From Clostridia bacterium (GTDB taxonomy: Bacteria > Bacillota > Clostridia > Oscillospirales > QAMX01), in NCBI GenBank assembly GCA_024404415.1, contig JAKSPX010000030.1:1-10550 (forward strand): a stretch of 10,550 bases of DNA, written 5' to 3'. The position numbers and the translations under genes are program-made. Shown piece after piece: positions 1 to 5,153 of this stretch (position 1 is the stretch's first letter; each line of letters starts with the position of its first letter). Below the pieces are notes generated by a model. That model was given only the letters and a program-made list of their open reading frames with translations. It did no database searches and was not told the origin of the DNA.

Positions 1-117
1 TAATACCAGTCCGATAATAGCGACCGGAAGGCCAATGATGGAAAACCAACCATTCAAAATACCGAATATGATACCAATGATACCAAGTACCATACCGGCA
101 ACAGCCTTTCCCTTCAT
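1..117 (-). CDS. Small hydrophobic membrane protein, N-terminal part (runs off window)
   Basis: An ATG at 117-115 on the minus strand opens a frame of 39 codons that stays open to the window edge, so the C-terminus is missing. A strong ribosome binding site (GGAGGAG) lies about 7 bases upstream. The visible protein begins MKGKAVAGMVLGIIGIIFGI and is almost entirely Ile, Val, Leu, Gly and Ala, with one short polar turn (Asn-Gly-Trp, about residues 22-24). This suggests one or two membrane helices. Glycine-rich openings of this kind occur in small Firmicutes membrane proteins such as the DUF4190-like group; that match is by style only. It is expressed from the promoter at 167-195 and is probably controlled by the inverted repeats there and the divergent XRE regulator. 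Its function is unknown. Confidence 0.72.
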   Translation of the reverse strand, partial: MKGKAVAGMVLGIIGIIFGILNGWFSIIGLPVAIIGLVL

Positions 118-143
118 AAATTCTTCTCCTCCTTTCTGTTATA

Positions 144-160
144 TGTAACAATATGTTACA
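144..160. promoter_or_regulatory. Operator-like inverted repeat, copy 1 (start-site proximal)
   Basis: A perfect palindrome, TGTAACA-ATA-TGTTACA: 7-base arms around a 3-base spacer. It begins at the predicted transcription start of the leftward gene and covers about +1 to +17, a classical repressor position. An overlapping offset palindrome, TGTTA-TATG-TAACA (137-150), shares its left arm. The likely binder is the XRE regulator encoded at 240-455; this is inferred from proximity. Confidence 0.65.
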
Positions 161-166
161 TTTTCC

Positions 167-195
167 ATTGTAACATTCTGTTACTATTCTGTCAA
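167..195 (-). promoter_or_regulatory. Sigma-A promoter of the leftward membrane-protein gene
   Basis: Read on the minus strand, a perfect -35 box TTGACA (195-190) and a -10 box TACAAT (172-167, one mismatch to TATAAT) are separated by exactly 17 bases. The expected transcription start is near 160, giving a leader of about 43 bases. The -35/-10 spacer and the start site both carry copies of an inverted repeat, so the promoter looks repressible. Confidence 0.8.
169..185. promoter_or_regulatory. Operator-like inverted repeat, copy 2 (between -35 and -10)
   Basis: TGTAACA-TTC-TGTTACT is the same consensus as copy 1 (GTAACA, 3 bases, TGTTAC) with one outermost mismatch. Its centre is 25 bases from the centre of copy 1. 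It fills the -35/-10 spacer of the leftward promoter and overlaps the -10 box, so a bound protein would block RNA polymerase. It also lies just upstream of the regulator gene and could give autoregulation. Confidence 0.65.
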
Positions 196-239
196 GTACC
201 CGAAAATAATTTTTGTGCTATCTATGCGCGGAGGGATTT

Positions 240-455
240 ATGCAGGGCTTGATAGGATTACGTTCCATTCGCAAATGTAGAAAATACAGTCAGCTTAAGG
301 TCGCCATGGATTTGAACATCAGTCGAGAATCACTTTCCTTTTATGAAAACGGCAAGCGCTCCCCGGACATCGAAACGCTTAGAATACTATCCTTATACTT
401 CAACGTTTCCATCGACTATCTGATCAACGGTAAAGAGTTTTCTCCGCGCCTCTGA
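240..455 (+). CDS. Short XRE/Cro-CI family HTH transcriptional regulator
   Basis: A 71-residue protein that is essentially one helix-turn-helix domain. The core runs from about residue 8 to 61. It includes the recognition segment NISRESLSFYENGKRSPD (26-43) and the typical closing stretch of short Clostridia XRE repressors (FNVSIDYLI, 54-62). No sensor or dimerisation domain follows. I chose ATG 240 because GGAGGG (230-235) lies 4 bases upstream and the HTH domain then starts at the expected distance. A TTG at 213 in the same frame would add nine residues without a good ribosome binding site. The gene diverges from the small membrane-protein gene across paired operators, so it is probably the local repressor and may regulate itself. 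It is more AT-rich than the core genes to its right, which may mean an acquired module. The frame ends in TGA, and another open frame continues past it (434-580), so a longer ancestral product is possible. Confidence 0.85.
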   Translation: MQGLIGLRSIRKCRKYSQLKVAMDLNISRESLSFYENGKRSPDIETLRILSLYFNVSIDYLINGKEFSPRL

Positions 456-580
456 AAAGCATCATCGAAATACCTTTCTATGCAAAAAGGCAGCACAGTG
501 TCTATGTGCAGACTGAAGGTCAGCAGGCGATCACGCTCTATGTCTGTAACTTCACGAGCTTAGTACACATCCGTAAATGA
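434..580 (+). other. Orphan open frame after the XRE gene, possible gene remnant
   Basis: In a frame shifted relative to the XRE gene, codons stay open from 434 to a TGA at 578-580 (48 sense codons) without a credible start codon or ribosome binding site. The conceptual peptide (for example IEIPFYAKRQHSVYVQTEG) has a protein-like mix of residues. The opposite strand of the same stretch is also open for about 46 codons without a start. I do not recognise either. It could be the C-terminal remnant of a longer regulator after a frameshift, a decayed gene, or chance. The rest of 456-610 shows no other gene, tRNA or clear terminator. Confidence 0.25.
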
Positions 581-610
581 TCGGAATATTGATTTCTGCT
601 CCTGAGAGTC

Positions 611-639
611 TTGAATCCCATACGACTTTATGCTATACT
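611..639 (+). promoter_or_regulatory. Promoter of the galE-phosphomutase operon
   Basis: A -35 box TTGAAT (611-616) and a -10 box TATACT (634-639) are separated by 17 bases, with an extended -10 TGC directly upstream of the -10 box (631-633). Transcription should start near 646, leaving a leader of about 50 bases before galE. The extended -10 (TGC plus TATACT) is identical to that of the gdpP promoter. Confidence 0.75.
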
Positions 640-696
640 TGATTTAGAAAGTCAATACGCAAATACTATTTTCAATATTCATTTTCGGAGGTCAAT

Positions 697-1713
697 ATGA
701 AAGTTCTCGTTACCGGCGGCGCCGGGTATATCGGCAGCCATACCTGCGTCGCGCTCCTCGAAGCGGGCTTTGAGATCGCGGTCATCGACAATCTCGACAA
801 CTCTTCTTACGAGGCCATTGAGCGCGTTGAAGAGCTCACCGGCAAAAAGATCCCCTTCTACAAGGAAAGCATCCTCGATAAGGCCGCTCTTGAATCGGTT
901 TTCGAAGTTGAAAAGCCTGACGCCGTCATTCACTTCGCCGCTCTCAAGGCGGTCGGTGAGTCGGTCAGAAAGCCGCTGGAATATTATCACACCAACGTCT
1001 TCGGCACCATCTCCCTCCTCGAGACCATGCGCAAGTACGACGTCAAGCGCCTTGTTTACAGCTCCTCCGCCACGGTTTACAGCTCCGTGAAGGAAATGCC
1101 CGTCAACGAGCAGTCCTTCGCGTATGTCACCACCAACCCCTACGGCTGGACCAAGATCATGTGCGAACAGATCATCCGCGACACCTGCCACGCCGATCCC
1201 GCGCTCTCCGTGGCGCTCCTCCGTTACTTCAACCCGGTCGGCGCTCATCCGTCCGGCCGCATCGGTGAAGACCCGGCGGGCATCCCGAACAACCTCATGC
1301 CCTATATCGCCCAGGTCGCCAGCGGCAAGCTCCAGAAGCTCTCTGTCTACGGCAATGATTATCCCACCCCCGACGGCACCGGCGTGCGTGACTACATCCA
1401 CGTCTGCGACCTCGCCGATGGCCACGTCCTTGCTCTCCGTAAGATCGCCGACGGTCAGGGCGTTTACACCTACAACCTCGGCAGCGGCAAGGGCACCTCG
1501 GTCCTTGAAATGCTCCACGCTTTCGAAAAGGCCTCCGGCCGCGAGATTCCCTACGTCATCGCTCCGCGCCGCGCAGGCGACATCGCCGAAGTGTATGCCG
1601 ACCCGTCGCTTGCCGAAAAGGAACTCGGCTTCAAGACCAAACGTGACGTCTTCGATATGTGCAAGGACCTCTGGAACTGGCAGTCCCACAATCCCAACGG
1701 CTACACCAAATAA
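697..1713 (+). CDS. galE: UDP-glucose 4-epimerase
   Basis: This cytosolic NAD-dependent enzyme interconverts UDP-glucose and UDP-galactose in the Leloir pathway and supplies UDP-galactose for surface glycans. It is 338 residues, the usual GalE length. The N-terminal Rossmann motif TGGAGYIGSH (6-15) binds NAD. The SSSATVY segment (122-128) places catalytic Ser at 124. YGWTK supplies Tyr149 and Lys153, the same numbering as E. coli GalE. Arg and Asp in the GVRDYIHVCDLADGH segment (229-243) are typical of the sugar-nucleotide binding half. ATG 697 is preceded by GGAGG (687-691). The gene is first in a two-gene unit with the phosphomutase, 15 bp downstream. It is complete and its residues look intact. 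Some epimerases of this family also act on UDP-GlcNAc, which I cannot exclude. Confidence 0.96.
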   Translation: MKVLVTGGAGYIGSHTCVALLEAGFEIAVIDNLDNSSYEAIERVEELTGKKIPFYKESILDKAALESVFEVEKPDAVIHFAALKAVGESVRKPLEYYHTNVFGTISLLETMRKYDVKRLVYSSSATVYSSVKEMPVNEQSFAYVTTNPYGWTKIMCEQIIRDTCHADPALSVALLRYFNPVGAHPSGRIGEDPAGIPNNLMPYIAQVASGKLQKLSVYGNDYPTPDGTGVRDYIHVCDLADGHVLALRKIADGQGVYTYNLGSGKGTSVLEMLHAFEKASGREIPYVIAPRRAGDIAEVYADPSLAEKELGFKTKRDVFDMCKDLWNWQSHNPNGYTK

Positions 1714-1728
1714 GGACAGGATACGAAA

Positions 1729-3456
1729 ATGGCATATAAAGACGAATATCTGAAGTGGCTTAATAACCCGTCGCTCGACGCGGATATGAAGGCCGAACTG
1801 GAAGCGATGAAGGACGACGAAAAGGCCATTGAATCGGCGTTTTTCGCCTCTCTCTCCTTCGGTACGGCCGGTCTGCGCGGTGTGATGGGTGCAGGCCTCT
1901 ACCGCATGAACAAGTACACCGTTGCCCGCGCCTCCAAGGGTCTTGCCGATTTCATCACCGAATCCGGCAAAGATGCCATGGAAAAGGGCTGCGCCATCTG
2001 CTGTGATAGCCGCAACAACAGCCCGGAATTTGCGAAGATCACCGCCTGCGTCCTCGCCGCCGCCGGCATCAAGGTCTATCTCTTCGACGAGCTGCGCCCT
2101 ACCCCGGAGCTCTCCTACGCCATCCGCCGCTATGGGTATCAGGCGGGCGTGAACATCACCGCCAGCCACAACCCGAAGGAATACAACGGCTACAAGGTCT
2201 ATTGGGACGACGGCGCACAGATCTCTCCCGTCATCGCCGACAAGGTCTCCTCGTATATCGAAGCGACCGACATTTTCAACGTTCCCACCGTCGATTTTGA
2301 AGAAGCCAAAAAAAGCGGCATGATTACCATGCTCGGCAAGGAAGTGGATGAAGACTTCTTCGCGGAGATCCTTTCCCACTCCATCAATCCCGGCGCAGTC
2401 AAAGCCGCCGCGGATGCTTTTAAGGTCGTCTACACCCCCCTTCACGGCGCGGGGTACCGGGAAGTTCCCGAAGTGCTGCGCCGACTGGGCCTGAAGCACA
2501 TCCTCTGCGTCAAGGAACAAATGGTCACTGACGGCGATTTCCCGACCGTCGCGAGCCCCAACCCGGAAAATAAGGAAGCGCTCACCATGGCCATCGCCAT
2601 GGCGAAGGAGAATGACATCGACCTCGTCATCGGCACCGACCCGGACGCCGACCGCGTCGGCACCGCCGTCCGCAATAGCTCCGGCGAGTCCGTCACCCTG
2701 ACCCGCAACCAGATGGGCGTTCTGCTTCTGGATTACATCATCCGCTGCCGCAGGGAAATGGGCACCCTTTCCGACAAGGCGTTCGCCGTCACCACCATCG
2801 TCTCCACCCGCATGGCGGAAGCGGTCGCAAAGGCCAACGGCGTCACCATGACCTACGCCTTCACCGGCTTCAAGTTCCTCGCCGAACGCATCAACACCTT
2901 CACCGCCGACGGGTATCAATATCTCCTCGGCTTCGAGGAATCCTACGGCTATCTGCCGGGCAACTACGCCCGTGACAAGGACGCCGTCGGCACCTCCGCG
3001 CTGATCGCGGAAATGGCGGCTTACTACCACCTGCAGGGCAAAACACTCTACGACGTCATGCAGGAGTGCTATGCCAAGTACGGCTGCTTCGGCGATCTGA
3101 CCCTGAACCTCGTCATGCCCGGTCTGGACGGTCTTGCCAAGATGGCGCGCATCATGAAGTCTCTCCGTGAGACGCCGCCCGCCGAGATCGCCTCCTTCCC
3201 GGTCGTCGCCGTCGCCGATCATCTCATTGGCGTGAAGAAGACCGCCGCGGGAGAAGAAACGCTTCCGGAACACCTGACGAAATCCAACGTGCTCGCTTTC
3301 ACGCTGGAAGGCGGGGCAGAATTGATCGTCCGCCCGTCCGGCACCGAGCCGAAGATCAAGGTCTACGTCAAGGCGTGCACCGATTCCGAAGAAAAAGCCC
3401 GTGCACTCACTGAAACGCTTGCGGACGCTTTCAAAAAGCTCACAGAATCTCTCTGA
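1729..3456 (+). CDS. Phospho-sugar mutase (phosphoglucomutase/phosphomannomutase)
   Basis: An alpha-D-phosphohexomutase of 575 residues, most like the Firmicutes PgcA/Pgm2-type phosphoglucomutases, which interconvert glucose-6-P and glucose-1-P. All four family signatures are present in order. TASHNP (144-149) carries the phospho-serine at Ser146. DPDADR (304-309) is the Mg-binding loop. GFEESYG (401-407) is the sugar-binding loop. RPSGTEP (535-541) is the phosphate-binding loop of the last domain. FGTAGLRG (44-51) near the N-terminus is also typical. ATG 1729 follows AAGGACAGG (1712-1720), which overlaps the galE stop, so the two genes are likely co-transcribed. Together they link glycolysis to UDP-sugar supply. 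Specificity for glucose over mannose is inferred from length and family; a phosphomannomutase or phosphopentomutase side activity cannot be excluded. The unit ends at the structured repeat beginning near 3483. Confidence 0.92.
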   Translation: MAYKDEYLKWLNNPSLDADMKAELEAMKDDEKAIESAFFASLSFGTAGLRGVMGAGLYRMNKYTVARASKGLADFITESGKDAMEKGCAICCDSRNNSPEFAKITACVLAAAGIKVYLFDELRPTPELSYAIRRYGYQAGVNITASHNPKEYNGYKVYWDDGAQISPVIADKVSSYIEATDIFNVPTVDFEEAKKSGMITMLGKEVDEDFFAEILSHSINPGAVKAAADAFKVVYTPLHGAGYREVPEVLRRLGLKHILCVKEQMVTDGDFPTVASPNPENKEALTMAIAMAKENDIDLVIGTDPDADRVGTAVRNSSGESVTLTRNQMGVLLLDYIIRCRREMGTLSDKAFAVTTIVSTRMAEAVAKANGVTMTYAFTGFKFLAERINTFTADGYQYLLGFEESYGYLPGNYARDKDAVGTSALIAEMAAYYHLQGKTLYDVMQECYAKYGCFGDLTLNLVMPGLDGLAKMARIMKSLRETPPAEIASFPVVAVADHLIGVKKTAAGEETLPEHLTKSNVLAFTLEGGAELIVRPSGTEPKIKVYVKACTDSEEKARALTETLADAFKKLTESL

Positions 3457-3481
3457 GTATCGTTTTTTGAATAAAGATAGC

Positions 3482-3633
3482 AAAAAGGGCTGTCGCAAAA
3501 TGCGCTCTCCCCTGTCATTCCGAGCCAGCGCCGCAGCGTTGGCGTGGGAATCCGTCCTTTATAAGAGATTACGGATTGCCACGACCATCCTGCGGGATGG
3601 TCTCGCAATGACAAGGGCATTTTGCGACAGCCC
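3482..3633 (-). terminator. Probable terminator of prmA formed by the repeat
   Basis: For transcripts coming from prmA, the outer GC-rich stem of the repeat is followed directly by TTTTT (complement of 3486-3482). This gives a stem plus U-tract like a factor-independent terminator, although the enclosed loop is long and itself structured. In the other direction only CCCCTTATTA follows the stem, so termination of the phosphomutase transcript there would be weaker. Confidence 0.45.
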
Positions 3634-3636
3634 CTT
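3483..3636. repeat. Nested inverted repeat with cloverleaf fold (MITE-like intergenic element)
   Basis: The terminal inverted repeats are exact over 17 bases: GGGCTGTCGCAAAATGC at 3487-3503 and its complement at 3617-3633. Inside them, 3513-3524 pairs with 3602-3613 (12 bp, one mismatch), and 3546-3555 pairs with 3571-3580 (10 bp, one mismatch). Two side hairpins sit symmetrically between these stems: 3525-3542 (6 bp with one G-T pair) and 3584-3601 (perfect 7-bp stem, TGCG loop). The whole folds as a four-way junction on one long arm. No transposase is encoded. I see no clear target-site duplication. It occupies the gap between the convergent phosphomutase and prmA genes. Segments of the type TGTCATTCCGAG and CTCGCAATGACA resemble abundant interspersed repeats I remember from Oscillospiraceae genomes; that is memory, not a search. 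Confidence 0.8.
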
Positions 3637-3649
3637 ATTATGGAGTGAT

Positions 3650-4609
3650 TTACTTTCTGATGAGCACCGAAGCCCAGTCGTCCTTTTCGCGTACCTCAAG
3701 GACCGCAAAACCGTTCGCCTTTGCGGAATCGGTGATCTCCTCCTGTCTTTCGGAGATGATGCCCGAAAGGATGGCGTGCGCGCCGTCTTTGAGGATTGAC
3801 TTGATGAAGGGCATGATGGCTAAAAGCACATCAGCCACGATATTGGCGGCGACTACGTCATAGTCGGCGCCGATCTCTTCGCGGAGAGCCGGGTCGGAGG
3901 TCACGTCACCCACAAAGGTGCGGGACGAAGCGCCGATGCGCGCAAGGTTTCCGTTGGTGATGGCGACGGCGTTTTCGTCGATATCGACCGAGGTCATGTC
4001 TCTTGCCCCCAAAAGGTGGGCGCAGAGGGTGAGTATTCCACTGCCGCAGCCGAGGTCGCAGAAGCGCACACCCGGGGCGACCAGCTTTTCGAGTGCTTCG
4101 ATGCAGAGCTGGGTGGTGGCATGCGAGCCGGTGCCGAAGGAGGAGGCCGGGTCGATCTCCAGAACGGTGCGGCCCTCGTCGTCCTCAATGGTCTCCCAGC
4201 TCGGCTTGATCAGGAACTTTTCGCCCACGCGGAAGGGCTTGAAATACTGCTTCCAGTTGTTTTCCCAGTCCTCTTCGCGCACGGTACCGACTTCCAGCTC
4301 AAGCGTTCCGAAAAGACCTGCCTCGTCACGTTCCCTGATGCCCGCAAGCACCTCTTTGACGGTTTCGAGTTGTTCCTCGCCCTGCGCGTTAGTTGCAAGA
4401 GAGAGCTTGACGGCGCTCTGGCCGGGCTGTTTTTCTTCCAGAAGCGATTCGTCGATATAATCCCAGCGCGGGGTGTTGGTCTCCAAAAACTCCTGAAAAT
4501 CCGCCGCGTCCTCAATGACAAAATTCTGTAATCCGGCAAGCGACAGCGCGCCGGTCACGATGTCGATCCCTTCGGTGGTGGTCGAGATCTTGATTTCTCT
4601 GAATTCCAA
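3650..4609 (-). CDS. prmA: Ribosomal protein L11 methyltransferase
   Basis: A cytosolic SAM-dependent enzyme that methylates lysines and the N-terminus of ribosomal protein L11. With the TTG start at 4609 it has 319 residues, close to the usual Firmicutes length (about 310). The N-terminal substrate-binding region carries the family pattern DWENNWKQYFKP (114-125). The methyltransferase core follows: FGTGSHATT (158-166), SAM loop DLGCGSGIL (185-193), VDID (208-211) and ANIVADVL (255-262), which corresponds to the conserved Asn motif. I chose TTG because the family normally begins right at this EFREIKI segment, because AGGGAG lies about 9 bases upstream, and because the alternative ATG at 4651 overlaps the predicted -10 box. 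Its common Firmicutes neighbour rsmE does not follow; the repeat and a convergent gene do instead. It is probably a single-gene transcript. Confidence 0.93.
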   Translation of the reverse strand: MEFREIKISTTTEGIDIVTGALSLAGLQNFVIEDAADFQEFLETNTPRWDYIDESLLEEKQPGQSAVKLSLATNAQGEEQLETVKEVLAGIRERDEAGLFGTLELEVGTVREEDWENNWKQYFKPFRVGEKFLIKPSWETIEDDEGRTVLEIDPASSFGTGSHATTQLCIEALEKLVAPGVRFCDLGCGSGILTLCAHLLGARDMTSVDIDENAVAITNGNLARIGASSRTFVGDVTSDPALREEIGADYDVVAANIVADVLLAIMPFIKSILKDGAHAILSGIISERQEEITDSAKANGFAVLEVREKDDWASVLIRK

Positions 4610-4649
4610 AATAATCTTCTCCCTTGTGTTCTTAAAATCACGCTTATTC

Positions 4650-4678
4650 ATATTACCGCAACTCGGCATGAAATGCAA
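4650..4678 (-). promoter_or_regulatory. Promoter of prmA
   Basis: On the minus strand, TTGCAT (4678-4673) and TAATAT (4655-4650) are separated by 17 bases. Transcription should begin near 4643, about 34 bases before the TTG start. The -10 box contains the first bases of the only upstream in-frame ATG (4651-4649), so that ATG should not be on the mRNA. Confidence 0.7.
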
Positions 4679-4710
4679 GCGAAATTCCGCAAAAAAACGC
4701 AATCTCCCCC

Positions 4711-4739
4711 TTGCAAAGCCGCCGGATTTATGATATAGT
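4711..4739 (+). promoter_or_regulatory. Promoter of secG
   Basis: TTGCAA (4711-4716) and TATAGT (4734-4739) are separated by 17 bases. The start is expected near 4746, a leader of about 35 bases. It is back to back with the prmA promoter (-35 boxes about 32 bp apart), so the two could interfere or share a regulator. No operator is evident between them. Confidence 0.72.
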
Positions 4740-4781
4740 ATAAAAGCATATTTTTGGACTATTATTGCGTGGAGGCATTTC

Positions 4782-5015
4782 ATGGAAACCATCAAGCTCA
4801 TCCTGGTCATCATCCAGTTTATCATGTCCATCGCTCTCGTCGGCGTCGTTCTTTTCCAGAGCGGCAGAACCAACGGTCTCGGCAGCATCGGCGGCGTCGC
4901 GGAAAGCTTCCTCTCCAAGGGCAAGGCGACCACGCTCGATGGCAAGCTCGCCAAAGCCACGGCCATCGGCGGCGGTGTCTACATGGTGCTCACCCTGGTG
5001 ATCTCTCTCCTTTAA
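4782..5015 (+). CDS. secG: Preprotein translocase subunit SecG
   Basis: The small membrane subunit of the SecYEG channel, which assists SecA-driven protein export. It has 77 residues, the normal size for Gram-positive SecG. There are two hydrophobic helices (about 5-25 and 61-77) joined by a glycine-rich loop. The loop has the family pattern VVLFQSGRTNGLGSIGG (22-38) followed by FLSKGKATTLDGKLAKAT (43-60). ATG 4782 has GGAGG at 4771-4775. It has its own promoter and is closed by a strong terminator, so it appears monocistronic. In many Firmicutes secG is followed by rnr and smpB; here gdpP follows instead. Confidence 0.94.
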   Translation: METIKLILVIIQFIMSIALVGVVLFQSGRTNGLGSIGGVAESFLSKGKATTLDGKLAKATAIGGGVYMVLTLVISLL

Positions 5016-5045
5016 GCCATCTAAGCGGCAAAATACTGCGAAAAG

Positions 5046-5070
5046 AGACGGAGAATTTCTCCGTCTTTTT
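5046..5070 (+). terminator. Rho-independent terminator of secG
   Basis: A perfect 9-bp stem AGACGGAGA (5046-5054) and TCTCCGTCT (5058-5066) encloses a 3-base loop and runs into TTTTT (5066-5070). An A-run precedes the stem (5041-5044). It separates secG from the gdpP promoter 13 bp further on. Confidence 0.9.
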
Positions 5071-5082
5071 GCATTTATGATG

Positions 5083-5111
5083 TTGATGAAATCGGCCGAA
5101 TGTGCTATACT
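5083..5111 (+). promoter_or_regulatory. Promoter of the gdpP-rplI-dnaB-tilS-hpt operon
   Basis: TTGATG (5083-5088) and TATACT (5106-5111) are separated by 17 bases, with an extended -10 TGC at 5103-5105. The start is expected near 5118, about 36 bases before gdpP. I see no other good promoter between here and hpt, although weak internal ones cannot be excluded by eye. Confidence 0.75.
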
Positions 5112-5153
5112 AAAGGGTGTAATCTGACCATTTTCCGGAGGAGGTAAAGAAGT

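Noticed and set aside
118..239. CRISPR-like direct repeats from the recurring TGTAACA/TGTTAC words
   Set aside because: The words form palindromes with 3-base spacers placed on promoter elements, which fits operators and not a repeat-spacer array.
679..3498. A 939-codon open frame on the minus strand opposite galE and the phosphomutase
   Set aside because: It is a shadow of strong G/C third-position bias in two clearly identified plus-strand genes. The product is rich in Gly, Asp, Val and Ala without motifs and has no ribosome binding site of its own.
3483..3636. The cloverleaf fold read as a tRNA gene
   Set aside because: There is no TTCGA-type T-loop, no anticodon arm of proper size and no CCA-proximal 7-bp acceptor. 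The arms are far longer than in tRNA, and the shape is better explained by nested inverted repeats.
3401..3863. Short frames running through the inverted repeat at 3483-3636
   Set aside because: They read through a non-coding structured repeat and antisense to prmA, and have no ribosome binding site or family resemblance.
4754..5080. Alternative plus-strand frames over secG rich in His, Arg and Ser
   Set aside because: Composition is unlike a real protein. The SecG frame has the ribosome binding site, family motif and two membrane helices.
5016..5153. Possible riboswitch or small RNA between secG and gdpP
   Set aside because: The only structure seen is a simple 9-bp terminator hairpin with a T-tract. 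The remaining leader is too short for a known riboswitch.
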